DNA from: Apoda limacodes
Taxonomy: Eukaryota; Arthropoda; Insecta; Lepidoptera; Limacodidae
Length of the DNA stretch: 64,000 nucleotides
Direction: 5' to 3'
Assembly (NCBI GenBank): GCA_946406115.1
Contig: OX291561.1
Coordinates: forward strand, 8,920,273 to 8,984,272
Position numbers and translations under genes: made by a program
The notes under the pieces: generated by a model
What the model was told of the DNA's origin: nothing
The model's database searches: none
What the model saw: the letters and a program-made list of their open reading frames with translations, nothing else
Part shown: positions 26,998-38,450 of the stretch, piece after piece
Position numbering within the stretch: the first letter of the stretch is position 1
Layout: each line of letters opens with the position of its first letter

Positions 26998-29083
26998 ATG
27001 CCGCCCCCCGTAGCAGCTCCCCCACCGGTACGCAGAGGTGGCGTACGCAAACGCGGCGTATGGCTACGCTCCCAGCCCACAGCCGCCGTTGTGGCGCGAA
27101 ACTTATTCACCGGCGAAATATCAGCCGCGGACCGGCCCTTTTCGGTCGCGTTCCCACCTTCTCGGCCCCCGTCTAGGACCTCTATGGCCTCGGCCATATC
27201 ACAGACGTCGGTGTACTCGGCCTCTGAGTCCGGCGACGAGATATTTAGGGACGAGGACCTCCCTACCCTCCCGTCGATGCTCTCTCCCATAGAGGACACC
27301 CCGCCCCGGCCAGACCCAAATTCATCCACCACAAATAAGGACAGTACGTCAAAAATAACGCCCCCCATGTCAGCACCGCGGAACTTGAACCCGCCCTCAA
27401 TTCCTCTACCGCAAAGAGACCCACGGGTACGCGGCAGAGATACACGGCCGAGACCTTTTGCTCTCAGCCCTTCCAAGGACCCCACCGAACGTGCCCGACT
27501 TGAGGCAAGAGAGGTAATTGCCGATCGGCAAAAGGCTCTCGCCAACCAACCGAGTACTTCCAAAGCCGCCGTAGAGGTGTCTCATGACCCCACCCCTGTG
27601 GAAGGGATGGAAATCTCTGAAGTTACCCCCCCCCAACCTGTCGCACCCTCAACGCTAGCGCCGCCTAACGGTCGCTCTTATGCCCAGGCAATAAGTAGCC
27701 AAACCGCAAAAGCTTCGTCGTCACAAATTGATGCTCAGTCGGCTAGCGTTAATGCTAGTGCCACTGACCCCCAAAAAAAAGACAAAAATAGTCACCCCCC
27801 CATTATTGTTGAGTCCCTGCCTCAGTGGTCGACCCACTTAAAAAAATTACACACAATTTTAGGCCATGCCCCAAATGCCCGTCCCTTCGGTAAAGGCGTA
27901 CGCTTTTTACCTAAGTCGCCAATCGAGTATCGAACGGTAGTGGCCTACATTGACGAGCTGTCTAAGCTCGATAGCGCGGTACACTGGTACTGCTACAGCT
28001 TAGACAGCGACCGACCACACAAGATTGCCATCAAGGGGCTACCGCAGGATACCTCGCTTGACTAACTTGCTGAGGACCTCGCCCTCGCCGGCTTCCCAGT
28101 ATCGCACGTTCGGCAGATTCCTGCAGTTAGGGGTCGACCTAACTGCATCTACTATGCCCAGCTTCAGCACAGGCATATCCTTGCCGAGCTGCAACAGCTG
28201 TACGCAGTTAACGAGCTGCTCAGCATGCCTGGCATATCGATCGAGGCATGGCGTACTCGCCCCGGTCCGGCGCAATGCCATAGGTGCCAGGCATTTGGCC
28301 ACGCCTCTTCCAACTGTCACCGGCCAATCAAATGTGTGCGCTGCGGCGGCGAGCACCCGGCGTCTGACTGCGACCGGCAATCGGTTGCAGTTAAATGCGT
28401 CAACTGCAGGCAAGCGCACACGGCCAACAGCCGCTCGTGTCCCGTTTTCCGGCGCGAGGCGAGACGTAGGGGGGTGACTATTAACCCTCCGCTGCCCCGT
28501 AACAAAGCCCAACGGGCTACAAATTTGCCCCCGCCAGCACCCACTCCCCTGCAACAATTGCAGCCGCAGGAGTACGACCTGTCCTCGGGCGCAAATTTAA
28601 TGCCCCCCGCCAACCCCTCCAAGGACAGATCCCAAGCTCTCGGGAGAAAAGAGGCCACGTCGGAAAAAATCCGCCCCCCAACCCGCAACAACGGTACCGG
28701 CTATTACTGCGGTAGCGCCGGATACACAATTCGTCCCCTACATTTTTATGCCCCCCCCCCAATTTGCGGACCCCCCGCAACCCCCCAATGCGTCTCAACC
28801 ACCCGTCACAAATCAACCGCCAAAATTAAAACCACGTACTGTCGCTGCGCATCAGCATCAACCCCCCGCGCAAATCCGGCCTAGCGGCACACAATACACT
28901 CAGGGCCCACCCCGCATGCAAGCTGGTGCCCTAAACGTAGCTAGAGCCGCAATAGCGGCACTAAACGCGGCCATAGAGGCCATCGCAGCCGGCCAAAATC
29001 CGTTGCCAGCCCTTTTTAATGGATTGGCACAACTCACCACAATTCTCACGTGGGAATTTAATGGGGCCTCATCGGGGCCTTAA
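26998..29083 (+). pseudogene. LINE gag (ORF1), interrupted
   Basis: Nucleic-acid-binding protein of the retrotransposon. It has a Pro/Ser/Thr-rich N-terminal half, a central RNA-recognition-like region (WSTHLKKLHTILGHAPNA, near codon 275) and three CCHC-type knuckles (CHRCQAFGHASSNC, CVRCGGEHPASDC, CVNCRQAHTANSRSC) at about 28275-28440, then a Pro/Gln-rich tail. Two defects are visible: an in-frame TAA at 28063-28065, and a frame change somewhere in 28603-28750, where several C-runs lie, after which the natural tail continues in another frame to the stop near 29083. Each could be a mutation or an assembly error in a homopolymer. Confidence 0.8.
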
Positions 29084-31769
29084 ATTGAGAATTGTGTACT
29101 GGAACCCTGGGGGCATAATTGGCAAGACAGCCGCCCTCAGAACGTTAGTCCAGGAACACGATGTTCACATTGTGTTACTGGGCGAAACGAAACTCCGAGG
29201 TGAGAATGAGCTCCGTATTCCAAATTTCTTCACCTATAGGCGAGACGAAATTTCTCCCGCTAATATGGCCTTCAGGGGTACGGCTGTATTAATTAGACGT
29301 GACCTTATTCACGAATTACTACCCCTTCCCCATTTACCATACACTCGGTCTATAGGTGTAAAACTTAAGGTCGGCAATGCGGAGCTTAAAGTCTTCGCCG
29401 CATATAAGCCACCAGCAACCCCCTTCGATCCAAGTGACATCGACAATATCTTTTGCGATGCCACCCCCACACTTATTTTAGGTGACCTTAATACCAAACA
29501 CCAACAATGGGGTTCACGTATTTCATCCAAATCGGGTCGTGAACTAAAAGCAGATGCTGAGAGCAAAAACTATTTAGTCATCGGTCCAGGATCACCAACG
29601 CACTACCCCTCTGCTGACAATCACGCACCGGACGTATTGGACATCGCCTTAGCCCACAATATTAGCTGGTCAATGTCGTTAGAGGTCCTCCACGACACTG
29701 ACACTCAGCATCTGCCAATCTTATTGATCCTTGGAGTGTCCGCAACTGGCAAACCGCTCCCCAATCCACGTAGAATCACAGACTGGGCCATATTTCATCG
29801 CGCCATGCTAAATTTTCAACTCCCGGCTGGTGGCATTTCTACTCCCTTAGAAGTCGAAGAGGCAGTTAGTAGTTTTACAACTGCCATTGCACAGGCTCTA
29901 AGGGAGTCCACCAATGTCTCAGCCACAGCTTCCGGTAAGCAGTTGCTACCAGCGCATCTCCGCACTAAACTTAAAACCAAGAGGGACCTCCGAAAACTCT
30001 GGTGCGACAGCCGTTGCCCAGTGGTGAAGAGGGACCTCAATAAGATTAGCGCGGAACTATCCTCTGAAATCGCTAACTTTAGGCAAACCGCATGGGACCA
30101 GGTTATATTTAAAGCCAGCGAGAACGACACGGCTCTCTATCGCCTGGCCCGTCAAATTACTCAAACACCTGCCCCTATCTGTCCACTCATTGACCCCGCT
30201 GGTATTCGTCATTACCACGCAGCGGAACGCGCGGCACTTTTTGCGGACCACTTTGAGGACCAATTCAGGCCGAACCCCATTATCGACCCCAACCACACGT
30301 TAGGAGTTACAGAACGCGTAGAGCAGTTTCTCGCGGCCCCAGCCCCGCCACTCAGAGGTGATTATTTTATCTCGCCTAAAGAGGTTAGGAAGGAGGCCTC
30401 TAAGCTTAACAAGCGCAAATCACCCGGTCCCGACGAGATTCCAAACACAGCGATCATCATGCTGCCTAGGAAGGGTCTGGTGGCACTCACCCGTATCTTT
30501 AATGGGATACTGCGCACTGGACATTTCCCATCCTCATGGAAGATTGGCAAAATCATTGTTCTCCCGAAACCAGGGAAAGATCGTCATCGCCCAGAACATT
30601 ACCGACCGATTACACTGCTGTCCAATTTAGCCAAGTTGTTCGAACGCCTACTATTACTTAGGATATTCCCGCATATCCAGCTTAGGCCTGAACAATTTGG
30701 TTTCAGAGACAGCCACAGTACCACTCTTCAGCTTGTACGAGTGCTCCATCACATGGCCTTCGAGCTAAACAAGGGCAGGCGCACAGTCGGAGTCTTTCTC
30801 GATATGGAGAAGGCTTTCGATCGAGTTTGGCACGAGGGCTTATTACACAAGCTGTTAGAGACGGACATCCCACCGATGCTCGGGCGAGTAATAGCCTCGT
30901 TTCTGGACAAACGAAGCTTCTATGTCTCGGTCGAGAACAACCAGTCAGCATGTAAACCCATTAGAGCAGGGGTACCTCAAGGCAGCTGTCTATCGCCACT
31001 GCTCTATGCGTTATTCACCAACGACATCCCCACTCTCAGTGACTCCGGTCTAGCTGAAGGTGTTGAAGACGTCATCCTAGCCCTTTACGCGGACGACAGC
31101 GCCTATATGTCCTCCTCCCGCAAAGCTAGCTTAGCAGCCAAAAAAATGCAGCGACTATTGGACACTTTGCCTGGCTGGCTGGACAAGTGGAGAATAGCCG
31201 TTAATGCCAGCAAGACAGCAGCAATACTGACCGGCCTGCAAAAGTTTCTCCCACCGAAACTTGTGTTTCGAGGGCAAGTTATTGAGTGGCAACCCAGCGT
31301 AAAGTACCTAGGTTGTATTATAGACCGCCCCTTGCGCATGCGCAAAATGCTAGACCATGTCTCAGCTGGCGCGGTCACGTCACGGGCGTGCCTCAGACCG
31401 GTACTTTCCTCTGACTTGCCACTCAGAACCAAAATTCGCCTGTACAAGTTGTACATACGGTCGAGACTAACCTACGCAGCCCCTGCCTGGTACGGTCTTC
31501 TATCTTCTACCAACAAACGTAAGCTCCAGGTTGTCCAAAATAAGTCGCTGAGATTAATCACCGGCGCGGGACGCTACGTCCGCAATTCCACCATCGCTAG
31601 AGACACCAAAACCGAGCCACTCGCAGAGTTCATATCTGGTTTGTCGAAACGTTTATTCACCCGCGCTGACAACAGCCACCACGTACACTTAAGGGGCATA
31701 GCACCCCTACACGCCCGCCCGCCGGAAGGCAGGGCTCTCCCCCGAGAGCTTATTCCTGTGGGTGAATAA
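29019..31769 (+). CDS. LINE ORF2: AP endonuclease and reverse transcriptase
   Basis: 916 residues with no stop. The endonuclease shows N29 in YWNPGG, E56 in LLGETK, GDLN (155-158) and DVLDIAL. The last catalytic motif, normally Ser-Asp-His, reads TQH (229-231), so the Asp that activates the final His is replaced by Gln. The RT has motif A FLDMEKAFDRVWH (D595), GVPQGSCLSP and the YADD box (690-693); the thumb and a C-terminal region with CLRPVLSS and ITGAGRYVRN follow. It overlaps the end of gag in another frame, usual for this clade. It nicks target DNA and copies its own RNA. The Gln may be a family trait or a disabling change. Confidence 0.9.
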   Translation: MDWHNSPQFSRGNLMGPHRGLKLRIVYWNPGGIIGKTAALRTLVQEHDVHIVLLGETKLRGENELRIPNFFTYRRDEISPANMAFRGTAVLIRRDLIHELLPLPHLPYTRSIGVKLKVGNAELKVFAAYKPPATPFDPSDIDNIFCDATPTLILGDLNTKHQQWGSRISSKSGRELKADAESKNYLVIGPGSPTHYPSADNHAPDVLDIALAHNISWSMSLEVLHDTDTQHLPILLILGVSATGKPLPNPRRITDWAIFHRAMLNFQLPAGGISTPLEVEEAVSSFTTAIAQALRESTNVSATASGKQLLPAHLRTKLKTKRDLRKLWCDSRCPVVKRDLNKISAELSSEIANFRQTAWDQVIFKASENDTALYRLARQITQTPAPICPLIDPAGIRHYHAAERAALFADHFEDQFRPNPIIDPNHTLGVTERVEQFLAAPAPPLRGDYFISPKEVRKEASKLNKRKSPGPDEIPNTAIIMLPRKGLVALTRIFNGILRTGHFPSSWKIGKIIVLPKPGKDRHRPEHYRPITLLSNLAKLFERLLLLRIFPHIQLRPEQFGFRDSHSTTLQLVRVLHHMAFELNKGRRTVGVFLDMEKAFDRVWHEGLLHKLLETDIPPMLGRVIASFLDKRSFYVSVENNQSACKPIRAGVPQGSCLSPLLYALFTNDIPTLSDSGLAEGVEDVILALYADDSAYMSSSRKASLAAKKMQRLLDTLPGWLDKWRIAVNASKTAAILTGLQKFLPPKLVFRGQVIEWQPSVKYLGCIIDRPLRMRKMLDHVSAGAVTSRACLRPVLSSDLPLRTKIRLYKLYIRSRLTYAAPAWYGLLSSTNKRKLQVVQNKSLRLITGAGRYVRNSTIARDTKTEPLAEFISGLSKRLFTRADNSHHVHLRGIAPLHARPPEGRALPRELIPVGE

Positions 31770-32040
31770 GTTTACTTATTCACCCTCCTATCTCCTTACC
31801 CTCCTCCCTTCATTTCATTTCCTTTCATTCCATTTTTTTTGCCCATCTCGCCTCTATTTTATTTCTGCTTTTATTTCTGTTTTTATTTCGCTTTTATTTT
31901 ATCTTATTTTCATTTTTTGTTTTATTTTTTGCTTCGTTTTTATTTTATTTTAATTTCGCTCTTTTTCTTTTTCTTTTCTTTTGCTTTGTTTTTATTTTGT
32001 TTTTATTTGTTTTATTTTTCTGCTTTTATTCTGGCGCCTA
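31770..32040 (+). repeat. Pyrimidine-rich low-complexity tract after LINE ORF2
   Basis: About 250 bases of T- and C-rich sequence with recurring TTTTATTT and TTTCTTTT steps. It forms the first part of the 3' UTR. No coding value despite open frames. Confidence 0.7.
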
Positions 32041-32263
32041 CATAATATCTACTGTTTTTTCGTAATCGCTTCTGGCGACAAAATTATTACCCACAAGGGG
32101 GCCTGAAAAGTAGGCCTCCTTTCTAATATTTCACCGGGGGTGTTCAGCACCCCTGAGCTTCTGCCCGGGTCATGGTGGGAGGTAAATTCCCCTCCCCCGA
32201 CACCCGCACCTCAACACCCAATAGGGTGAGAGAGAAGAGACCCACGTTGCAATGTGCCAGCCA
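32041..32263 (+). other. LINE 3' UTR
   Basis: GC-richer segment with a short stem (GGGGGTG / CACCCC near 32146-32165) and CCCCTCCCCCGACACCC. It ends at the near-direct repeat that also precedes the 5' end. No poly(A) tail is seen, which is not unusual for this clade. Confidence 0.5.
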
Positions 32264-32388
32264 CGTGCGGCATAGCATTGTGCCAACTTACTAAAGCCTT
32301 GGCCGTACACTACTCACTACACGTCGTTAGGTCACCTAAAGTCAGTCCCGTCTGCGTCTACCTACTTTGGCGGCGGAGACCTGCGGGG

Positions 32389-32767
32389 TGTGATCAACAT
32401 GGAAGATAGCTCGGGCTCTAGGCCGAAGAAACTAATTGTATATTCTATCTTTAATATATGCTTGAAAACAGCACACTTAGAAATCTGTGTAGGCAGGCTT
32501 ACGGTTTCTCTATCTTTCTGTTTAGTTAGTTTTCTACTTATGTAAAATAGATAGTTACTATTTATATATATTAAGGGTTAAGAATCACCTTAAGTGATTA
32601 AGTTACTACTGACCATTAAATATTGTTATAATAAACTGTGAAAGAGTACACAGAGAGTATACATTATAACCTGCCTTACCCTTGAAAAGTATTTTCTTTA
32701 CTTGCCTCTGAACTAGTTCTTCCTAAATCTCTATCTCCTGAGCACCTAGCCGGTGCATTCGGTAACA
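32389..32767. repeat. Possible solo LTR
   Basis: Begins TGTGATCAAC after a G-rich purine stretch and ends GGTAACA. It contains a TATA-like ATATATATTAAGG and an AATAAA at about 32630. No matching second LTR, primer site or target duplication was found, so this is tentative. Confidence 0.3.
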
Positions 32768-33059
32768 GATAACTCCTATCCTGTTATATGATGAAGATGA
32801 TTTATTGCACTTCAGTTTACACAAACTTTACAAAATCATTATCGTAAGCTGAACTTCAGTAATCCGTTTAAATCTCGCTGTAGTCGTATTCAGGTGTAAT
32901 CGCTTTCCGAAGTACCTACTTCTAAACGCAGTTTAAAACCAAAACTGAACTGAACTGCGGCGACTTGCGCCGCCTTTTATACTTACTGACAAGAGCGTGA
33001 TGTGACGATTCGCGGAGACTATAGCACTATAATTAAAACAATTCGAAATAGCTCCAGAC

Positions 33060-33830
33060 TCCAAAAAGTACCTGACAATTTCTACACACCAGAGTTACTT
33101 CCAATACAAAAGAATGCCGTTCGGCATATCGACAGCACCTTCAATTTTTCAAAATTTTCTTGATAGCTACTAGGAGACACCTAACTTTGCAGTTTATTTC
33201 GATGACATTGCATTGACAGGAAAAGACCTAAATCAACATATAAACACACCAAAGTACTGATCCGGCTTAAACAATTAAAAATTGAAAGTTAAAAATTCAA
33301 AACTTAAAAAATGCACCTTCTTGACGTAAGGAATCGAACACCTAGGCCACATAATTGACGGACACGGAATACGTCCAACAAAATGTAAGATGGACGCAAT
33401 TTCGAAGGCTTCACAGCGAAAGAATTACGATCATTTCTTGACCTCATTAACGATTATAAACGATACATCCCACATTTACTTGGAATATGTGCAGATCTAA
33501 AAGAATTTACTAGGGGTAAACAGAAATGGCGTTAGTCTGACCACGAACCACAAGTTTTTGAACGCGCTAAATCAAAAATTGCAACCGCTAAAACACTGTT
33601 AGCTGATGACGAAAACCGACCACTCTATTTTGCATGTGACGCATCGGAAAAAGGTGTTAGAGCAGTTTTATATCACAAAAACAAAGACATTGAACAAGCC
33701 CTAGCAATATTGTTTGGTATCAAAAATTTTTGAGGAACGAACTTTATACTAGTTACAAATCATAAACCGTTAATTCATATATTGGGACCAAAACTTAACC
33801 TATCCAAACTAGTAAATAACACACTAGTAA
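33060..33830 (+). pseudogene. Decayed Ty3/Gypsy reverse transcriptase and ribonuclease H
   Basis: Broken frames still show RT segments: YFQYKRMPFGIS near 33100, then a catalytic box read as VYFDDIAL near 33200, and further on a ribonuclease H start with PLYFACDASEKGV near 33620 and a TNHKPL segment near 33760. Many stops and frame shifts make it inactive. Confidence 0.7.
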
Positions 33831-33834
33831 GAAC

Positions 33835-34010
33835 TATGTTTCTCTTCCGGATTTCCTTATTTCGGATAAGATCCCTTAGAAACACTCTGGCTCCATTGCG
33901 CGCTGTGCGACCTTGTACTTGTGGACCATCCCTGCTGTAATTGACCACGTTTCAGCGGCGTAAGTCTTCAGACTTTGCGGCATAGGCGACATGGAAGACT
34001 TGACGAAGCT
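33835..34010 (-). pseudogene. RTE-type LINE fragment inside the Gypsy remnant
   Basis: Read on the minus strand, it shows TYAAETWS followed by KYKVAQRAMEPECF and a further IRNKEIR-like stretch in another frame. This is the well-known end region of RTE reverse transcriptases (TYGAETW...VAQRAMER). Confidence 0.6.
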
Positions 34011-34038
34011 TACCGAATGCTGCTAACTGGATCCTCCG

Positions 34039-34509
34039 GTGGGCTTCCTCGTCCAGCTACAGTACACACAAGTACTCTTATTTAGTCACAACATCGAAAC
34101 GCCCCTGCAGACAAGGAGACACATAGACCTTATGAGGCCCCGACTTCTGCCTTCCGGCTTGACAGCTGTTGCTGCTGCTTCACAGGTTCCATGCTCATCT
34201 ACATCACTTGCATCTTCATCAAACCTTGTTACATCATCTCAACCTTTGTCAACCACTACGCCAGATTCAACCCCTTCTTCACAACCTGTTACTTTCCTAT
34301 CAATCTTATCCTCACCGCCTACGTTTCCGTCTCCTAAGGCGTTATCTTCAGTGTCGCAATCACTCACATCTATATCATCTCTACTGTCATCACCGGCTTG
34401 CAAAATACCTTCAACAAGTGTTACAGACTACAGAACCTCAACCCCGTTGCAGCCAGCGCCTAGGACATCCACCTCGGCACTTAATTTGAGGAGATGTTAC
34501 TTAGTCTAA
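34039..34509 (+). pseudogene. Ser/Pro-rich terminal ORF of the Gypsy remnant
   Basis: Open for 156 codons with very high Ser, Thr and Pro content and no domain. Its stop lies just upstream of the polypurine tract and 3' LTR, so it is best read as the degenerate end of the element's polyprotein. It could instead be unrelated low-complexity coding sequence. Confidence 0.4.
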
Positions 34510-34519
34510 ATGAGGAGGA

Positions 34520-34632
34520 ATGTCATGTCAGAGTTGACTTATGTAAATATAAACAAACAATAAAGACTTGTTCCAATACGAAATGTTAATTATTCATATT
34601 ACATAGTTCGTTCACGGCAACATCTAAAGGAA
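34520..34632 (+). repeat. Short 3' LTR of the Gypsy remnant
   Basis: A polypurine tract (GAGGAGGAA) directly precedes TGTCATGTC. The segment carries AATAAA near 34558 and ends ...GGCAACA. About 113 bases, short for an LTR, so the 3' limit is approximate. Confidence 0.5.
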
Positions 34633-35499
34633 TTTTTGATTAGCAGCAGGCAGCACTACAAGGAACGGGCAGAGCGTATATCAGTAATGGCAACATTTTT
34701 AGTAATGGCCGATGTTTTTGTTCGTGCGGTTGCAAAGACAATCGTTGCCGAATTCTTGTGTTGAAATCTTTAAATTCATTATAATATAATACTTTTAGTG
34801 ATTTGATTAATTCCCATATACATTTGGTGTCAATCTGTGTTACGTGCTAACTGAAATTTACAGTGTTAATGCAGAGAATGTTTGTGTCCTTTCTGTAATA
34901 GGATCAGTGGTCAATAGTATCTATTGGATTATTAACGGATTACAATATTTTATTCAAAAGGAAAAGGTTAGTCAATTTTGTGTTTACATTTTAAGTTATT
35001 TCGTAGTGTCATGGCGATAGACTAGTTTTTTTGCCACGGAGGCGAAACGCGTGATATGCCTCTCGCCAACCGGCTTTAGAGATAACGGGGACTTAGATCT
35101 GATTGCGCAGATTCTGTTCTGATAACACTCTTTATATTACTCCACCTTACGTTCCTTGTACTGTGGGCATTTAGGAAGGATATGACAATATTTGGTAAAC
35201 GAACTCCCAGTTTTTGATAGTTCTTGGATATTAATTTCAATTTTTAAATAGGCATTAGTTACTTGATATGACCGTAATGGATACTTTGACTAGATGTGTG
35301 AAGTTATTGCCATTTTCATATTTATGTTTATGGTTAGAGTCCATCCCAATTGTACACCGAAAACTAACAACAATCTTTCTTCAAAATTACCATGAGATTG
35401 CTGAACCACAGGTTTCAGATGCGAATTTAAGACATAAGGGCCACAGAAGTTGCATAGTATCCATGATCTTTCTTAATGCAGAAGGTGTAAAATAGGAAA
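34633..35499. other. Non-coding stretch
   Basis: No supported gene. The ORF of 75 codons at 35268 has no recognisable feature. Confidence 0.4.
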
Positions 35500-35775
35500 A
35501 TCCATACTAATACTATAAATGCAAATTTACTCTGTCTGTTTGTCTGTTACCTCTTCACAATTAAACCGCTGAACCAATTAAGATGAAATTTGCCATGGAG
35601 ACAGTTTGAGTCCATAGAAAGGACATAGGCTACTTGAAAAAATCAAATGCGAGGCAGTTTTTTTTCTATAATTGAGGACTTGCCAGTGAAATGGAACCAC
35701 GGGCAAATTTGGCATTGAGATAGTTTGAGTCAGGGGTAAGGACATAGGCTACTTAAAAAATTACAAGTTTGTTTG
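35500..35775 (+). repeat. Lepidopteran-type interspersed repeat
   Basis: Starts near CATACTAATACTATAAATGC, then CTGTCTGTTTGTCTGTTAC, AAACCGCTGAACC and GATGAAATTTGCCATGGAGA. A second partial copy of the AGATAGTTTGAGTC...AAGGACATAGGCTACTT segment follows at about 35717. The same family lies inverted at 44.40-44.67 kb, and a distant copy may be at 63.72-63.96 kb. Confidence 0.6.
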
Positions 35776-37299
35776 TTTTCTTTAATATTTAATTTCTTTT
35801 TGTATTGAAATTCAAATGCTACACCAATAACCAAATTTAGTGTGGGTGTAAGAATTGTGTGTAAAGCTAGTTGTAAATAAATTGATTTTTTATTTAATAA
35901 CACATTGTGTTGTAATGACTAAAATATCTTTATTCAAAATAGCTATTAATGCAACTTCGACTAAATGAAAGTAATTTTAATAATAACCTATCAAAACAGC
36001 AAGGTCAGAGTATTAAAATCCCAATTTCATATAGTTGCATACAAGATTTTATTTCGGACTCAGAAAATAAAACAATAACGAAAATAAATTTAGTTAGAAA
36101 ACTGAATGTTTAGGCCAAAATGATGCTTAATTTGCTGAGTAACATTGAGTAATGTGTTGCTAGAATATTATTTTGAACATTTATTTAGTTATCTATATAT
36201 TTACGTTCGTTATTTAAGATTAGGGTAAATAATATTTTAGGGATATAAAAGCATCTTCTCCTACACAAATGAAATACAAAAATCGGCGGAAAAAAGTCTA
36301 TACTGAAATACTGGTGCTAGGTTAGGTTTAGTTATATTTTTAGCAGAGCGCAGTGGAGCCAGGGGAAGCCCCTGAGGGGTGTGTTTAATACATACCTATC
36401 AAAATTTTTCAAAACATACAAATTTCATCTTGTACAAAAATAAATATTGTTTCCATTGACTTTTGCATTTCATTTGTGTGTTTAGGGGATGCTTCTTTAT
36501 CGTTTAAGACATTTTTATGCAAAAATAGCTCATGCCCAATAAGAAAATATTTACCAAGATGAGGAACACCTAACATACCCCACATCAAAAGGGTATTGAG
36601 AATAAAAAGTTTGAAAATATTGGTTTTCTGTCCATTTGTGTCCTTGGTAATTTTTTTACTTCACCACATAATTTTTGATAATGTGTTATCAAAAAAATCT
36701 GTCTAAATCTAATATTATAAATGTGAAAGTGACTTTGTTTGGTTTGTTCTTCTTTCAGGTTGCAACAAAATCCAATTGAGCACTTTTTTTTCTCTGGTAA
36801 AAAGTTCCTTCTTGAATAACTATGACCGAATCCCCTATGTACGAACTACAGCTACAGCTATAACTTGCTATAGCAAATTTCCTTACTATAATCAAGGATT
36901 TGTTGTAGGAATCCCATTTAGCGCATATAAAGTCTGGCTAAAGCTGGTAAGCTATGAAAATTTCTATTTCTCACGTGAGACAACATAGGGATCATCCTCT
37001 GTGGCTATATTATGATAATATAAATAAATAAATAAGACTGATTTAAATTTTCTTGTAAAAATAAATATTTACTATCATCTGGTGAATTTTGAGAAACCCC
37101 AAGTCATTGTGCATTTGAAAAATATCTGCCACGTTTCTAGATCCAGTGGCTAACCCTGGATACTTCATCGCTTAATTTGTGATGACGACAAAAAGAAAGA
37201 AATGTGTTTTTAAATGCTCAAATGCGTGCATTTTCCATATGAGCGGTAACAGGATCGAAATAGAGGGGAGGTTGACAATAGAGAATGGCCATTGCTGTG
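35776..37299. other. Non-coding stretch
   Basis: AT-rich. Contains another TCTAATATTATAAATGTG start of the 35.5-kb family near 36709. No gene seen. Confidence 0.4.
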
Positions 37300-38265
37300 G
37301 CCACACCTATGCTGTCCCAGTGATTTGGGCTGTACATTTATAGCATGATAACATGGACATTAATGCTGGTGTCTTGCAAGGCTCTGTGCTGACTCCTACT
37401 CTGTTTTTACTGCATATCAATGATATGTTGGACATAAACAACATACATTGCTATGCAAATGACAGTACTTGAGATGCTTATTACACCGGCCGTGCAAGCA
37501 TCCCTCGTTCCATTGTGGAGGAAAACCGTGATGAACTTGTGTCTCTAATCGAGATTGGTCTGTCCAAGGTCTCTGACTGGGGACGGGAAAACTTAGTTCG
37601 ATTCAACCCTTCAAAGACACAAGTCTGTGCACTAAGAAAATCCCATTCACTGTGGTCCCACAATTCTAGAACACTCCCCTCTTCATCTCCAAGAGTTCAG
37701 TTCCGAGGCAAAGGTTGCTGCTTTACAAGTCACAAGTCTGGCCCCATATGGAGTACTGCTGCCATCTCTGGGCAGGTGCACCCGGATACCAGCTTGGCCC
37801 TTTTGACTTGGTTCAACGACGGGCTGTGAGAATTGTCGACAATCCCAAACTCACTTGCCGTATCGAGCCCTTAAGTCTGAGGAAAGACTTTGCCTCCCTG
37901 TGTGTGTTCTACCGCTTGTACAATGGGTTGTGTTCTGAGGAATTGTTCGAAATGATGCCCACGGCTACTTTCTACCATCGCAACGCTCGCCATCGGCAGG
38001 GAATTCATTCTCACACTTTAGAACCGAAATGGTCGCGTTCACAGAAACTTTCTCCCGCGAACGCTTGGGTTGTGGAATGAGCTCCCTGCCAAGGTTTTCT
38101 CTAAGGACTACATTATGGGGTTCTTAAAAAAAGAAGTTATTAGATTTCTGAAGGGTCGGCAACGCGCGAGTGATGTCCCTGGTGTTGCAAGCGTCCATAG
38201 GCTAAGGTGACCGCTTACCATCAGGCGGACCATGGGCTTGTTTGCCATAGTTAGTTAGTAGTATT
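37300..38265 (+). pseudogene. CR1-type LINE fragment (RT C-terminal half and 3' end)
   Basis: Frames can be followed with breaks: GVLQGSVLTPTLFLLHINDM, then YANDST where the catalytic Y-A-D-D box should be, then VSDWGRENLVRFNPSKTQVC, HMEYCCHLWAGAP and LVQRRAVRIVDNP. The last part is the conserved 3' end (FLKGRQRASDV, then the tail that ends GGACCATGGGCTTGTTTGCC). One catalytic Asp is replaced by Asn, and there are several stops and shifts, so it is inactive. It matches, from memory, the Zenon-like CR1 elements common in Lepidoptera. Confidence 0.8.
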
Positions 38266-38450
38266 TTAAAAAAAAAATGTTAGTCAGCTAGTTAATTCTA
38301 TAGTATAGTAGTAGAAATACTTTATTACAAAAATTAAAATAGACAAAAGACAATATAGGTGGTCTTATTGATAATAAGATTACGATTTCTTCCAGACAAC
38401 CTTTGAGCAGAGGAAATTACAAAATGAATATGGGGGATAGGGAATAGTTA

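Larger units (their letters stand above)
26633..32263 (+). mobile_element. Jockey-clade non-LTR retrotransposon
   Basis: A 5.6-kb element with GC-richer coding sequence than its surroundings: 5' UTR (26633-26997), gag with three zinc knuckles (broken), an endonuclease/reverse transcriptase ORF (open), a pyrimidine-rich tract and a 3' UTR. Two 22-base near-direct repeats, at 26611-26632 and 32264-32285 (20 of 22 identical), flank it and are the best candidate target-site duplication. The order gag - EN/RT without a ribonuclease H domain and the RT motifs fit Jockey-type elements. Confidence 0.8.

Noticed and set aside
26676..28557. Overlapping ORFs on both strands over the LINE gag
   Set aside because: Shadows of the high-GC gag frame.
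31762..32045. Hydrophobic ORFs after LINE ORF2
   Set aside because: Arise from a T-rich low-complexity tract.
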